From positions 3,536,001 to 3,600,000 of the forward strand of contig NC_087068.1 of the NCBI RefSeq assembly GCF_963678635.1: DNA of 64,000 bases, written 5' to 3'. Source of the stretch: Symsagittifera roscoffensis (Eukaryota; Xenacoelomorpha; Acoela; Convolutidae). The notes under the pieces are model-generated. The model searched no databases, was not told the origin of the DNA, and saw nothing but the letters and a program-made list of their open reading frames with translations. The position numbers and the translations under genes are program-made. Shown in pieces: positions 22,951 through 33,351 of this stretch (within the stretch, counting starts at the first letter, position 1; each line of letters opens with the position of its first letter).

Positions 22951-24811
22951 TTTCAGGAACATAGCCCTAACAGAGCATATCTCTACAAGTCAATTGTTAT
23001 CCACAAAGTCCAGTTACCCACACTATAGCACAGCAATCAAATGTGGAAGAAACGTATGAAAAAACTGTCGAACAGCCACATACCACTAATTTCTGTTCTC
23101 AGAACAACCATCTTTTTAGCCCACGATGAGCCGCCAGATTGGATTCGTCAACAGTTCCCTTTCATACCCATCCAACCACTAACGTCCATCTCCGATCCTA
23201 CCACTTTTTGATTTCACTCTTAATCCTTAACATCAAATACTGTTATTTCACCAAGCATGGCTTCAGTAGCTTCTTCCCCAAATACATTTTATCACACCAT
23301 CTCACAGTTTAACAACTTCGATTTTGAAACCCCCTATGATTTTACAGGCTCCGAGCCCATCCCATCTATCTTTTCCCAAGCCCGCTTTCAACCATTCCAC
23401 TCCCAAGTTACCATTGAACCTTCCTCACCCCTTCGTTCCACACTGATGAAAATCCAACTTACTCCCTTTTGACTGGCGACCCATCTGATCACTCTAGCCC
23501 CGTTGATACAGAACTCGAAAACGAACCAAACAACTTCAAAACGCTCCAACAACAGCTACAACACGCTAACACACTAACATTTCATAACCTCTCACAAACC
23601 ATGACATCCTCAGAATCCTCTAACCCCGCATCCACTACTGAAGAAACCCGAGCTCACCGAGTATTTAAACGAAAACTTCCCAATACCCCATGCCCTTCGA
23701 ACCCTCGAACAGCTCAAACATTTTCGACTCATCCACTTCATACTAACACAAAAAAATTTCTCCAAGTGTGCTTACTATTCTTTCCACAATACACTTACTA
23801 TCACTCGAATCCTAAAGACGATCAACCAAATTACGTTAACAAAAATGCCATACTCCCCACACTTTCATAGACCTCACATTATCATTTCAGTAATCCATTA
23901 TCAGTTCCACTATATTATTCCACTCGACAATTTCCTATGTCACACTAGACTATATCACCTAACCGCAGCACTTCATGAAAAACAATTCAGAACCATCGTA
24001 CTAAACCCAACATTAAATAGACTCACTGCACAAAAAGCTAACCAACTTTCCGTTAACCATTATAATCACGCCTTTGCACGATCTAATGAAAGTACCTTTA
24101 TAGATGACGATACTAACGCTAACCCCTAGTTAACTGAAAAACTTTTCACCAAATCACGAAATGTATCACCTATAAACTGCATGATTAAAAATTATGATCC
24201 CCTTATTTCCACAGCACTTTGCGACACAAAAACCTACGACTCCTATTTCAGTAAGCTTAACCATTTTTCATTAGCGTTTAATTTCCTAAACTAAAAGAAC
24301 GGGACTTACACTGCTCACATCAAATAAAGTTACGCACAAAACAAACTCACACATGCACTTATTATAAATTCATAAAACACCAGTACACAACTAAAACACC
24401 ATCACAAAACCCAAATCATCTATTTCAATTTATTAACTCCAAATACACATCACCAGTCTTCCTAAACTTCACATAATGTATAAAAGACAAAAACATGCAA
24501 GGAATCACAAGAATTACGACCTTATCCGACGAATGTATATAGTCTGCCCACTAACCAGAACTTTTAACGTTGATGAATCCCGTCAACTAATAATCCCTCA
24601 CAAAAATATACAGCCCGTTGAAATCTTAATCCTAGATTAAATTCACAACACTAAATATAATTAAGAGCTTTGTAATCTAATCCGAAACACACCGCATGAA
24701 TTCTCACCAAGTAGTGAAGAGGACAAGATTACAAAGCACTTGAACTGGATTGGCCTCTACTGCAAACTAAATATATCAACCGCTGGCTTGCTATGCTTGC
24801 TAAACTTCTAA
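22951..24811 (+). pseudogene. Post-env ORF, conserved in both copies, unknown function
   Basis: Frames 23257-23472, 23469-23870 and 23845-24129 encode a Pro/Ser/Gln-rich N-terminal part (TISQFNNFDFETPYDF; LQQQLQHANTLTFHNLSQT). A compact C-terminal segment from 24476 (MYIVCPLTRTFNVDES, IIPHKNIQPVEILIL, LIRNTPHEF) ends LCLLNF and a stop at 24809-24811. The same phrases occur in the same order at 49203-50919 on the minus strand (LCPMTNSFPIDDAR, INPHKKIQCIEITLL, LIQNTNHEF). Two diverged copies keeping one reading frame imply that this was a functional gene after env. No known domain is recognised. It has no signal peptide and no Cys-rich or zinc motif. It is broken by stops here. Confidence 0.6.
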
Positions 24812-26405
24812 CGTCATCAAACGTCATTCACGATATCTTCCCGTATAGATTTTTTGCTAAGGATTAAAAAAATTTTTTTTATATCTTACACTAATAAATT
24901 TAAAACACAACTAACTATTCTTTATAAAAGTTTCACTTTCTTTTTAGATCTCATCACACAATCAAGCAAACAAAAACGCAAAACAGACAAAAACAAACAA
25001 AAAATTGAAATTTCCTTTCTAGAAACTTTGAACTCGTATTAACAAACACAAATAGCAGAAAATTCATAAATAACCCTCAAAGCAATAATTTTTTTGGTAC
25101 CAAGCAGTAAATTAATAAATCAAAATCTCCCAAAAGCAATAAATAGTAATTTTATAAAAAAAACTGCAGATAAAATGAACGAGTACTAACCTTTTTTTAC
25201 AAGACGCTTCTTTTATAGATTTGAATCATTCGTTCGCCCATAAATTCTTTCCTTAATTGCGCAGCTCGCCCACGAAGAATTGTTTAAATAATGAACTTTA
25301 AGTTTTATATTTCACTGATAACAACTCTAACTAGTTTTCACACGTTTCAAACTTTCCTTTAACCCGGTTGGAAGGAATTTTATACTACACGAAAATAACC
25401 AGCGCAGCTTACTGGCGTCACAAAACCACAAAATAATTGCATGACTAAGAAAAGAAAACCCACGGTAACCAAACCAGATCGAAACCAGATTAAAACTGGT
25501 TAAATTGTTCTTAGAAGACCAATTTCAAGTCTTATCACAACCGAAAAAAAACACAAAAAGTCGAAAATCAAACCCGAATCAAAAGATTCGATTATTGAGA
25601 AAACGACACAACTAAAACAAAAAAGAAAAAACAAGTAATAAAAGCGAAACAAAAGGTTGAAAACAAAAACAGAATCTGCACAAAGAGACCATAAAAGTTA
25701 TACCACTTCTGGCCTAACCCATCAGAATGACGCCGCTCGAAGTACATGACTACACTATGCACTACAGCACTCCGTCTATTTATGATAAGAGTGGCTCTAG
25801 GGTGAGCAACTCTTTAAAACAACTGAACTAATATAAAAACGGTTTTGCGATAACCATTAATAACAAATCATAACTAGCACTAGATTAAGAAAGAATATTA
25901 TATTTGTAAACAATATAAACAGTATGATTTTGTAAAGCCCAAAAGACGACCAGCACAGAAGATGACAACCCAATCACATTCCAATTATGGACTGGCGAAT
26001 CTATTCAATTTGCTGCCTACAGTCATTACCCTTGAAAGATTTAAAGTACGGACCCAACATCGCAGCAACGGTAACCCATTGAACCAGACCAATGGCCATC
26101 TCAATGTTCAAACCTGGCACTTCACGCGAAAAAGTCAAACTTCATACTACATCTAGTCTTGCTCTCAACCTAACGAAATCGATACGTCATTGCATCGATC
26201 AGAAGTCTTGACACAATCACCCAAGACTACCAAGACCAACCGTACCCATCTAGAAATACGAACATGACAAACTTCTTTCGTCAAAGACAAACAGTCACAC
26301 TTCTTCATCTCCAATAAGCCAATGCTCGCAACTTTAAAACGAAACACATTAATCGTCCTTCACTACATTAAACAATTAAAAATAAAAAGCTCTCCAAACC
26401 CCGGA
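24812..26405 (+). other. 3' untranslated part of the element
   Basis: Non-coding, but colinear with 47654-49200 of the inverted copy. For example, the GAGCAACTCTTT/GGTGAGCAACTC region at about 25795-25820 matches about 48280-48305, and the ACTACATTAAACAATT stretch just before the LTR matches about 47680-47700. A clear polypurine tract is not obvious before 26406, only AAAAATAAAAAG. Confidence 0.5.
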
Positions 26406-26530
26406 TGGTTGGAACCAGTTCTAAACTAGAATTTTTAGTTGGTTATGAATATGATTTTCTATTTCTATAAAATATTCCTAACTAACCAATCTTTTTCCAT
26501 CTCTAACATTTGCTTATTTTTGTAAGTGAT
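26406..26530 (+). repeat. 3' LTR remnant (first about 125 bp)
   Basis: TGGTTGGAACCAGTTCTAAA onward matches the first part of the 5' LTR (8214). Similarity ends at TGTAAGT (26521-26527) and the remaining 220 or so bases of the LTR are missing. The truncation leaves the host intron directly adjoining. Confidence 0.8.
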
Positions 26531-26900
26531 GAAACTACTGAATGACGTGAGGAAAGCACAAGGAGATGAACTTGTTCAATCCGGTTTGAGTAATAATTTA
26601 TAAAAAATTATCAAAATTGATGGAATCAATGGACAAGGATTAATTTTCAAATTAAATTAATTTATAATCCATTCAGATGGGTTAAAATGGATTTTGTGAT
26701 CAAAACTAGCGGTTATAACCCAGTAAAAACACAATACGTTGTCTAAATATTACTTTATAAAGAATTAATGTTTTCGATTTTTATCTATGAAACGCTTCTT
26801 GAATGGACTTTCACGGCAATGTATAGTTAATCTAATTGATTTGCTTAAATAACAATTTTCTGGGCAAATAAATAATCATTTTCAATTTTTCAAAAAATAG
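26531..26900. other. Intron tail between LTR remnant and exon B
   Basis: AT-rich, no gene. It ends in a T/A-rich tract and AG at 26899-26900. Confidence 0.45.
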
Positions 26901-27027
26901 CCGAATGCTGTGCAACAGGCACCAACCGAAAGATCCCACCACAAGAGTTTAAAAAACGTTTGCTTGCGAATTATGATGTATTTGAGCGTTCGACTATGAG
27001 CGCATCTGAGGAAAGCCTAGGAAATAG
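26901..27027 (+). CDS. Exon B, possible continuation of the helicase-like gene
   Basis: 127 bases between TTTTTCAAAAAATAG and the donor G|GTAAGG. Only one frame is open throughout, giving ECCATGTNRKIPPQEFKK and then YDVFERSTMSASEES. Its first two bases (CC) complete the single G left by exon A, so the phase agrees. Two bases (AG) are left at the end. A compatible acceptor is TTTTAG at 35587, where A completes an Arg codon and reading continues into the long exon. I recognise no domain in these 42 residues. An alternative is an unrelated short gene exon. Confidence 0.45.
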
Positions 27028-28495
27028 GTAAGGTCATTATTTCGAGACCTATATAGGAAACTAGTTGAGAAAACACCTGCAACACACGTATTTGACAACA
27101 GTGTTATTTAAGAAATAATCAAAAAGTGAAAAAATAAAAAAAGAACCAGAACTTTTAAAAAGATGTTTTGTAACTTTTTGCAGAATTTTTTTGATAACAT
27201 TTTATGTAATTTGTGTTGATGAGAAGACCCGAAAAACTTCTCATGTAATTTTATGTAATTTGTGTTGATGAGAAGACCCGAAATATCTATTTTCGTATTA
27301 TAGGCCTGCTTGCTTGCTTTATACTTTTGCAATTCTACATAAAAAAGGAATTTTCATAACAAAATTCAAAATACGGCTGCTGGTGCTTAGGGTGATAAAT
27401 CAATAGACCGTTTCCGATATGTCTATCTGATAAAGGGTTTTTATGAGGAAAAAAGATTAAAAAACGCATCCCTCAAACAAAGTTTGTCCCAGCTTCGATC
27501 GGAACAACAAGTATAGCCAGTTGATGTGCAAACGCACATAATATTTAAATCAAATTCACAAAACATGTAAATTTTTAGAACTTGTTTGATTGGAAACAAT
27601 TTTTTGTCAAGGAAGCGCAAAAAAATTTTAAAAACAGTTTCCTATTAGTAAAATCAATTTATCTGAGCCTTACTAATTCGCTCGAAAATTTACTAAATTT
27701 AAAAAAACGGTTTCTCTCCACACTGAAAAAAGTCAAAAGAAAGGAAGGTTTAATTTTTGAATTCAACTTTTGAATGTCATTGTTTTACTTCTAAACAGAC
27801 AAATTGTTTCTCTCGATTTTATCACATGGCGCAGCTAGCAAGAGTTTTGTCGCAAGACTAAAAGACCGACATGGGAGTCCCTGTATAAGGAAATAGGTGA
27901 GGTCATAAACGAAAGAAGAAAAAAAAGAACCAGAACATTAAAAAAAATGTTTTGTAACTTTTTGCAAAGTTTTTTGATGATACTTTCTGTAATTTCTGTT
28001 GATGAGAAGACCCGAAAAACTTCAAAAAAAAATCTGTTTTCGTATTATAGGTCTGCCCGCTTGCTTTATATTTTTGGAATTCAACAAAAAAATGGAATTC
28101 TCCTAACAATACTCAAAATACGGCTGCAGGCGCTTAGGATTATAAATCAATAGACCCTTTCCGATATGTCTATGTGATGAATGGTTTTGTGAGGAAAAAA
28201 GACAACAAACACATTCCACAAACAAATTTCGTTCCACCTACTTCCATCGGAACAACAAGTATTGCCAGTTGCACAGAATATTCAAATCACAATCAAAATT
28301 ATGTAATTTTTTAGAACTTGTTTGATTGGAAACAATTTAATGTGAAAAAAGATCAAAATAATTTCCAAAAATAGTTTCCTTTTACTAAAATCAATTTATC
28401 TGAGCCTTACTGATTCGCTCGAAATTATACTAAATTTCAATAGCTGGTTTCTCTCCACGCTGAAAAAAGTCAAAACAAAGGAAACGTTTCAGAAA
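27014..28495. repeat. Tandem duplication, two copies of about 600-750 bp
   Basis: Copy A begins near 27018 (AGGAAATAGGTAAGGTCAT) and copy B near 27887 (AGGAAATAGGTGAGGTCAT). They share, in order, AAGAACCAGAAC, TTTTGTAACTTTTTGCA, GTGTTGATGAGAAGACCCG, a CTGCxxGCTTGCTTTATA stretch, CAATAGACC(G/C)TTTCCGATATGTCTA, GAACAACAAGTAT and TGATTGGAAACAATTT. Each copy starts at a splice-donor-like site, so the duplication includes an exon/intron border. Copy B lacks about 75 bases next to the donor. Confidence 0.8.
27799..27896 (+). pseudogene. Possible exon between the duplicated copies
   Basis: A polypyrimidine-rich ACTTCTAAACAG acceptor precedes 98 bases that end in a G|GTGAGG donor. Joined in the phase left by exon B, the reading has one in-frame TAG near 27838, followed by a protein-like QEFCRKTKRPTW. 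In another frame it is open almost to the end (HGAASKSFVARLKDRHG) and stops at the donor. It is either a decayed exon or one from an alternative transcript. Without RNA the frame cannot be decided. Confidence 0.3.
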
Positions 28496-28501
28496 ACTAA
28501 C

Positions 28502-28553
28502 AGTACTGGATCGCGTTACTCGATGGAATTTCATAGTACTGGATCGCGTTACT
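28502..28553. repeat. 19-bp direct repeat AGTACTGGATCGCGTTACT
   Basis: Two perfect copies at 28502-28520 and 28535-28553, just beyond the tandem duplication. The second may be a slippage copy. Confidence 0.7.
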
Positions 28554-29400
28554 AATTTTCACTCAACTTATCGCGATAGTTATTTGTGGTACACGCTTTT
28601 GCGTGGAAAGAAAAAAAAAGAACTAAAAAACACACAGACAAGGTTCCTCCACTTTTATCTATTATGGAAAATGATTGAAAAATGGCGTTTAGATTTCAAA
28701 AGCAATGAATTGTGAGCAAAAACAAACCCATCTTTCTTGTTAGTGATTTCAAAAGTAATTGATCGTGCTTTCAAAAATAAAACCGAAAAGCTTATTTTTA
28801 TGTTTTTTGTCTTATGTTTTCTGCCTATCACGGTTGCTTATCGTTTTTTTGATGTTGAACTCTTGAACAGGAAATGATCTTTTTGAAGTGTTTGTCGGGT
28901 TCAAGAAGAAAATTCATTTCTAGGTTTGGTTCAATTTAGCTGGTAAAACTTAATTTTAATCATAAATTTGAGCTTGGTGCAGATGATTCGCCATACACAT
29001 ACTTTATTCAATATTTTTTTTTGTATATTTTATCCATACATATATTTTTTTCAATGCATATATATATTTCAAACTTATCTGAAGTATTTAATTCCGTTGT
29101 ATGAACATAGCTGCAATTTTGATTTTTAACTGTGATGAAAAGTTGTGAAGATGGCTAAAAAACTTTGCTCAAATTAGTCGCTCTAAACAACAACAAAAAA
29201 TAGTTAAACTTTTCTCGGAAATAATACATGATGTGGACTCGCCGTTTTGCTGTGGACCGAGATACTCTTTTATCTATATAGTCATGCAATGGTCCCCCTA
29301 ATTTGCAACTTAATTAAAAAATTTTTTTTTGTGGCGAGTAAAATTCTCTTCTAAACGCTTAACTGTCTAACCGCACCGAGCGCCCGTGGATCATAATCAA
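28554..29400. other. AT-rich non-coding stretch
   Basis: No coding frame or recognised element. T-rich runs and TATATATA words near 29040-29070. Confidence 0.4.
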
Positions 29401-30420
29401 TTCTATTTTCATAATATGGCCAGCATCTATAAAATGACAACATAATGTATCATAATTCAGTAAAATTGAATTGTAATCCTATTTTTTTTTCAATATATAC
29501 CATTATAATCGGTTACAATCCATTAAAAATGGTTTATACTCCTTACATTTTATATGCCAATAAAATCCCATATTGTCAATTATAATCGCTTCTAATGAAT
29601 TTTTTCGAGGGGTTAATCATGAAGTTTACAATTTTGTTCAAAGTTATCTCATTTCATGTTTAATGCAAATGCTACATATTACGTTTCATAAAATGTTTTA
29701 TTTCAGAAAAATTAATATGTTTTTTGTCTCTACTTTTATAATTCATCGCAGTGTAACACCTCGTTTTTTTGTTTTTTTAATTACCACCGCCGCCCCCCCC
29801 CCCCAGGTCACACCCAGTTTACCGCCCCCTCCCCGTTAAGTCCCCTCCCCCAGCACACCCCCTCCTCTTTAAACCCCCCCCCCCCCCCTCCCCCCCCAGT
29901 TTACTCCCCCCTTCCCGTTTACTCCCCCTTCGTTTACTCTCCCCCAGTTTCCCCAGTTTACTCACCCCCTCCCCTGGCCGGTTTAAACCCCCCGCCAAGT
30001 TTATACATCCCAATTTTCAACCCCCCCCCCCCCCCCCCCAGCTTGAGATGGCGAGGGGATGACATTGAGAAATGACATTTAGTAAAAGAAATGGATTACA
30101 CTCTGCAAATTTCTCGCAAAGTTTGCAAACTTTGGCAAAAATAATCGAATTTAGTTCTAAAAAAGAAATGTAGGATTATAATCGAATATAATGGGTCATA
30201 ACAGATTTTATTTCAAAAATATTTGATTAAAAAAGATTATCTTGGCAGAAATATTCAGTTTCAATGACAAAAAAAAGGATTATAATGGATTATAATGGAT
30301 TATTACTTTTTTCAAAAATAATCGATTATTATGACAAGATAATCGGTTTCGCGGTCTGAATTTTACATCTGTAATGGATTCTAAGGGATTAATTTTGTCT
30401 TGGGAGTCTATTTTAATTGA
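29400..30420. repeat. Palindromic TTATAATCxATTATAA repeats flanking a C-rich tract
   Basis: ATAATC/GATTAT words recur at about 29450-29600 and again at 30170-30380 (for example GGATTATAATGGATTATAATGG at about 30277-30300). Between them lies a pyrimidine tract dominated by C (29788-30040). The same three-part arrangement occurs at 39620-41230, so this appears to be a repeat family. Confidence 0.6.
29788..30040. repeat. C-rich tract with CAGTTTACTCCCCC units
   Basis: Runs of up to about 18 C are separated by AGTTTAC(T/C) words spaced about 20-30 bases. The G-rich complement could form quadruplexes. Open frames across it on either strand are compositional artefacts. Confidence 0.7.
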
Positions 30421-30474
30421 TAAAAACCCATGGGCGCGAGTAAATGAATGTGTATATGTGGGTGAGACTGGAGT

Positions 30475-30600
30475 TGATAATTATTGTGTAACAAGTAGGC
30501 TTTAGGTTACAAGTGTACCAATTAAGACTCCACATTGTTATCAGTAACAGAACACAAACAACAGTATTTTATGTGTCTATATTAGCTATTTTTCAATATC
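30475..30600 (+). repeat. LTR-like segment, copy 1
   Basis: TGATAATTATTGTGTAAC, then CACATTGTTATCAG, (G)AACACAAA and a T-rich end are matched by 35155-35280 in the same order. A gag-like frame follows this copy, so it is probably the 5' LTR or leader of the gag-protease element. LTR ends are not firmly defined. Confidence 0.4.
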
Positions 30601-30639
30601 TCCAACGCTTGAGATAATTGTTGAAGGTTTCTACCCCTG

Positions 30640-31480
30640 TAATTTCTGTAGTTATGCGGTTGCAGCAAGCTTGCGCTGAAATACAGTTTATTAATGCAGT
30701 TGCAGTTAAGACTGTTATTGGCGCTATGGAAATGCAGCAAGAAGAAAGAGAATCCAAAAGAAGGTCATAACATCTATTACAATTAAGCACAAAAACGTCT
30801 GGTTTTGAGATTGTTTCTCGCTTTGGGGACCGAGGCAAAAATACTTGTACAGAAAAATCCTGACGCAAAACTTTGAAGCTCGGAATCGATAAAGTGGTAG
30901 CATTAGCAAAAGCCTCAATTGAATAACACCAAAGTATCAATTACGAACTAAACAATTTATTCAATAGATTGCACGAGACGGGAGAAAATGAGGAGGACTT
31001 CCATGCCGCAGTGACTGCTCAGGCAGCAAAATCGGATCAAGGTACGCTGGAAGATGAATTGGTGAGAGACTTATTTGTCACTAAAATGAGGAGCCCCGCA
31101 CTCCAAGTTACCTTACGTTTGAAACATTAAATCCAGTTGAGATATTAAACCGGGCATTAAATTTTGAACAAAGTAAGCAAACAAACCAGGCATTTCAAAA
31201 ATCGAATACGAATGCTGCATCAACAATATCACAATCTAGATCGCAAATAAAAATCAAACAGGAACCAAGTGTGGCAGTGGGGACAAAGGACAATGGAAGA
31301 AAACAAACAGTCGAGATCGATTTGGAAAGACGCTTACGGAATCGAGAGCGACCACAAAGTACAGCGCAGTAAAGAAACCGTTTACTTAAAAAAATTGCCC
31401 AGCAATGGGAAAAAATGCAAAAACTATAATAATCCGAACCAGTTCCCACGGATGTGTAGATCTCGAAAAAAGAATGAGAT
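30640..31480 (+). pseudogene. gag of a second LTR element
   Basis: A plus frame open through about 30940-31130 carries LHETGENEEDFHAAV and LVRDLFVTKMRSPALQ, the capsid C-terminal pattern of Ty3/gypsy gag (V-R-D-x-F-V-x-K/G-x3-x2-L). A one-base shift then gives LNPVEILNRALNFEQ and a Lys/Arg-rich tail. Near 31405-31460 a CKNYNNPNQFPRMC stretch resembles a zinc knuckle that has lost its second Cys and its His. The upstream part (30660-30900) has stops. The minus-strand frame 30593-30940 is a shadow. This element is distinct from the 8-26 kb family. Confidence 0.6.
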
Positions 31481-31567
31481 CACTGAGAGATCACTGACAG
31501 AGAGCTCAGAACGAGAATGTAATTTGACACAACCAATCAAATAATGTGAAGATTTTATAATGAAATA

Positions 31568-32022
31568 ATGTCAATAGAATTGGATATAAACCGAACGGAT
31601 AGTTTTGATAGATACATACAAAGGAGAATAGAAAAGAAAGTAACAACCTACCACCAATTCGGAGATTCAAAAAATGACATGCGCAAAGATTCAAAATCGG
31701 AAAATATGAAATCATTAAAAGCATTAGTGCGAATTGATAATCAGATCATCAACATAACAGTGGACACCGGAAACCCAGTATTCTTTTCTAAATTGTCAAC
31801 AGCTAATCAAATTTTTGAATCGTCGCGCGAAGTAAAATTTGCCCAAGCGGAACATTTAAACCTGCCGACGCATTTCGTGGATTACGATTAACATCCAATG
31901 GTAATACTTGGGCCTTTAAAGGCGGACTAACCATACGTTCTGCAGGATGAGAAGTAAAGGAGGCTATATTTCTAGTAACGGAACGACGTACGCGATGCAT
32001 TTTGGGGCTTGACCTTCAAAAT
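31568..32022 (+). pseudogene. Retropepsin-like protease following gag
   Basis: The 107-codon frame 31568-31891 contains LVRIDNQIINITVDTGNPV with the catalytic D-T-G at 31763-31771 intact. After a frameshift near 31890, ERRTRCILGLDLQNRV (about 31981-32025) supplies the ILGxD(L) motif that ends retropepsin domains. Spacing between the two is normal. The triad is intact but the frame is broken. No RT follows, so the element is truncated after protease. Confidence 0.6.
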
Positions 32023-32316
32023 AGAGTGTGGATCAATACTATCCTTAAACCAGCTCCAAAAGAAAGGTCTAGGTTTGAGGTGCTACTGTGCGAGCAAACG
32101 GAAGTTTGGAAAAACAATACAATTCGAATTATAAAGACATTTTTGACTATCAAAGACGATCGGTAAACCACGTTGTTAACACAAAATTCAAAATTTAGGT
32201 ACCCATTGTGCACCACTAAAGAAAAGGGAAGCAGAACTCAGCTACGAATTCAGCACAAAGTTGAAAAAGAAAATAACAAATTGTTGTCAGGAGGCCACAT
32301 TCAGCGTTTATCAAAA

Positions 32317-33060
32317 TGCAAGAAACCCCAGTAGGAAGTGGATTAAATTTAGCGGTCAGAAGAGAAAAACCCAGTCAGAGTGGTCTGGCGTCGATAGGAG
32401 CAAGGTCTCAAGAAGAGGTTGTCATGAAACAAAAGGTCAAGAAACAGATGACCCAGGAAAAGAAAAAACTGCAGCAGCAGTAGAAAGGCCAGTATTGACT
32501 CAAACAGCTGAGACAGCAAAGACACACAATTTGAAGCAGCGAAGCAGTTTGTCCTCACCAAAAAAGAAAATTCTAAGACAGAGAAGATACATAGAGATAC
32601 ATCCTACAGCACGATTCTCAAAACGTTCCAACAAGAAGACATGACCCCGGAAGAGTGCGAGAAGTTAGCGGACCAAGTTTTTGCAAAGGGAACCCAGAAG
32701 ACAGCTGAGGAAACCTTGAATGGTAAAGAGATTTTGCCGGAGGAACATACAACGGGAGGAATCAGCTCTCCGCCAGGATTTTTGGACGAGTCTAGTGTAG
32801 ATGACCCGTTGGATCAAAAGTACGTCGCAGCAACAGACCCAACAAAAACCCGAGGCGGAAAAAGTTCGGCAGCCCAAGAAAGCATTCAGTAAAGGAAATA
32901 AGTACCGATGAGGACATCGCAGATCTAAACCAACTGGCTTTGAAGGCCTAAAGACAAAAGTTGGCGAATCTTAAAACAGAGACGGACAAACCACTGGCGA
33001 CAAGAAGAAGACTGTTGGAAAGGTTCTGTTTCGACGAAAGCTTGAATACGCCAACCTCTA
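32317..33060 (+). pseudogene. Charged coding-like segment, unknown
   Basis: Starting at an ATG at 32317 a frame reads METPVGSG-like (MQETPVGSGLNLAVRR) and then a Lys/Glu/Gln-rich helix (KQKVKKQMTQEKKKLQQQ) before a stop. Other frames (32261-32644, 32641-32892) are equally polar, and near 32900-33030 LATRRRLLERFCFDESLN is seen. The composition fits a gag N-terminal or linker region of the same decayed element, but I do not recognise a domain. GC is higher than the surroundings. Confidence 0.3.
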
Positions 33061-33351
33061 CTTTCCGCTAATTTCGTTACGAAATTCGGAACAATAAAGA
33101 TGAAGAACTTTTTTCTAAAAAGTTAAAAAAACAGGACAGCAGGGTTACCTGTTTTTTAACAAAAATAAATCTAAAAGTAACGTAAATTAGATTTTTTAGG
33201 TTGTTTTCTAAAAGAAGCCTCCAAATTGTATTTTTGAATCATCATATTTTTTGAGTCACTGACTGACTTTGTAAAGTGTGAAAGTCCTATGTGTATGCCA
33301 GTTGTACTTAAGTCGGTTCACAAAATCAATTAGTGGAATTTACATATCAAT
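33060..33351. repeat. 5' flank of duplicated gene, copy 1
   Basis: TTTTTAGGTTGTTTTCTAAAAGAAGC, GAATCATCATATTTTTT and TTTGTAAAGTGTGAA match 35440-35545 in order, so the duplication includes upstream sequence. ATTTCGTTACGAAATTCGGAACAATAA (33072-33098) is related to about 39010-39046. Confidence 0.55.

Larger units (their letters stand above)
8214..26530 (+). mobile_element. Env-bearing Ty3/gypsy-type LTR element, about 18.3 kb, decayed
   Basis: The element runs LTR, gag, protease, RT, RNase H, integrase, a Pro-rich ORF, env, a post-env ORF and a truncated 3' LTR, all on the plus strand. Every gene is interrupted by stops and frameshifts. The family is confirmed by a second, inverted copy at 47281-55033, which matches the region from the Pro-rich ORF through the 3' LTR. 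The RT-RNase H-integrase order makes it Ty3/gypsy-like (Metaviridae-type). It is large for such elements. Part of the excess is a roughly 600-bp nested insertion in env, and the rest is long leader, post-env and 3' regions. It lies in the intron of the helicase-like gene. No target-site duplication could be checked because the 3' LTR is cut short. Confidence 0.8.
7735..26900 (+). other. Inferred intron between exons A and B
   Basis: It begins GTAAGT at 7735 and ends TTTTTCAAAAAATAG at 26900. Exon A leaves one base (G) and exon B begins CC, giving a clean GCC codon. Nearly the whole intron (8214 to about 26530) is an LTR element in the same orientation as the gene. Without the element the intron would be about 850 bases. 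Splicing is inferred from sequence only. Confidence 0.5.

Noticed and set aside
29819-30013. 64-codon Gly/Arg-rich minus-strand frame
   Set aside because: Artefact of the C-rich tract.
30593-30940. 115-codon minus-strand open frame
   Set aside because: It lies opposite the gag N-terminal region on the plus strand, with no recognisable protein feature.
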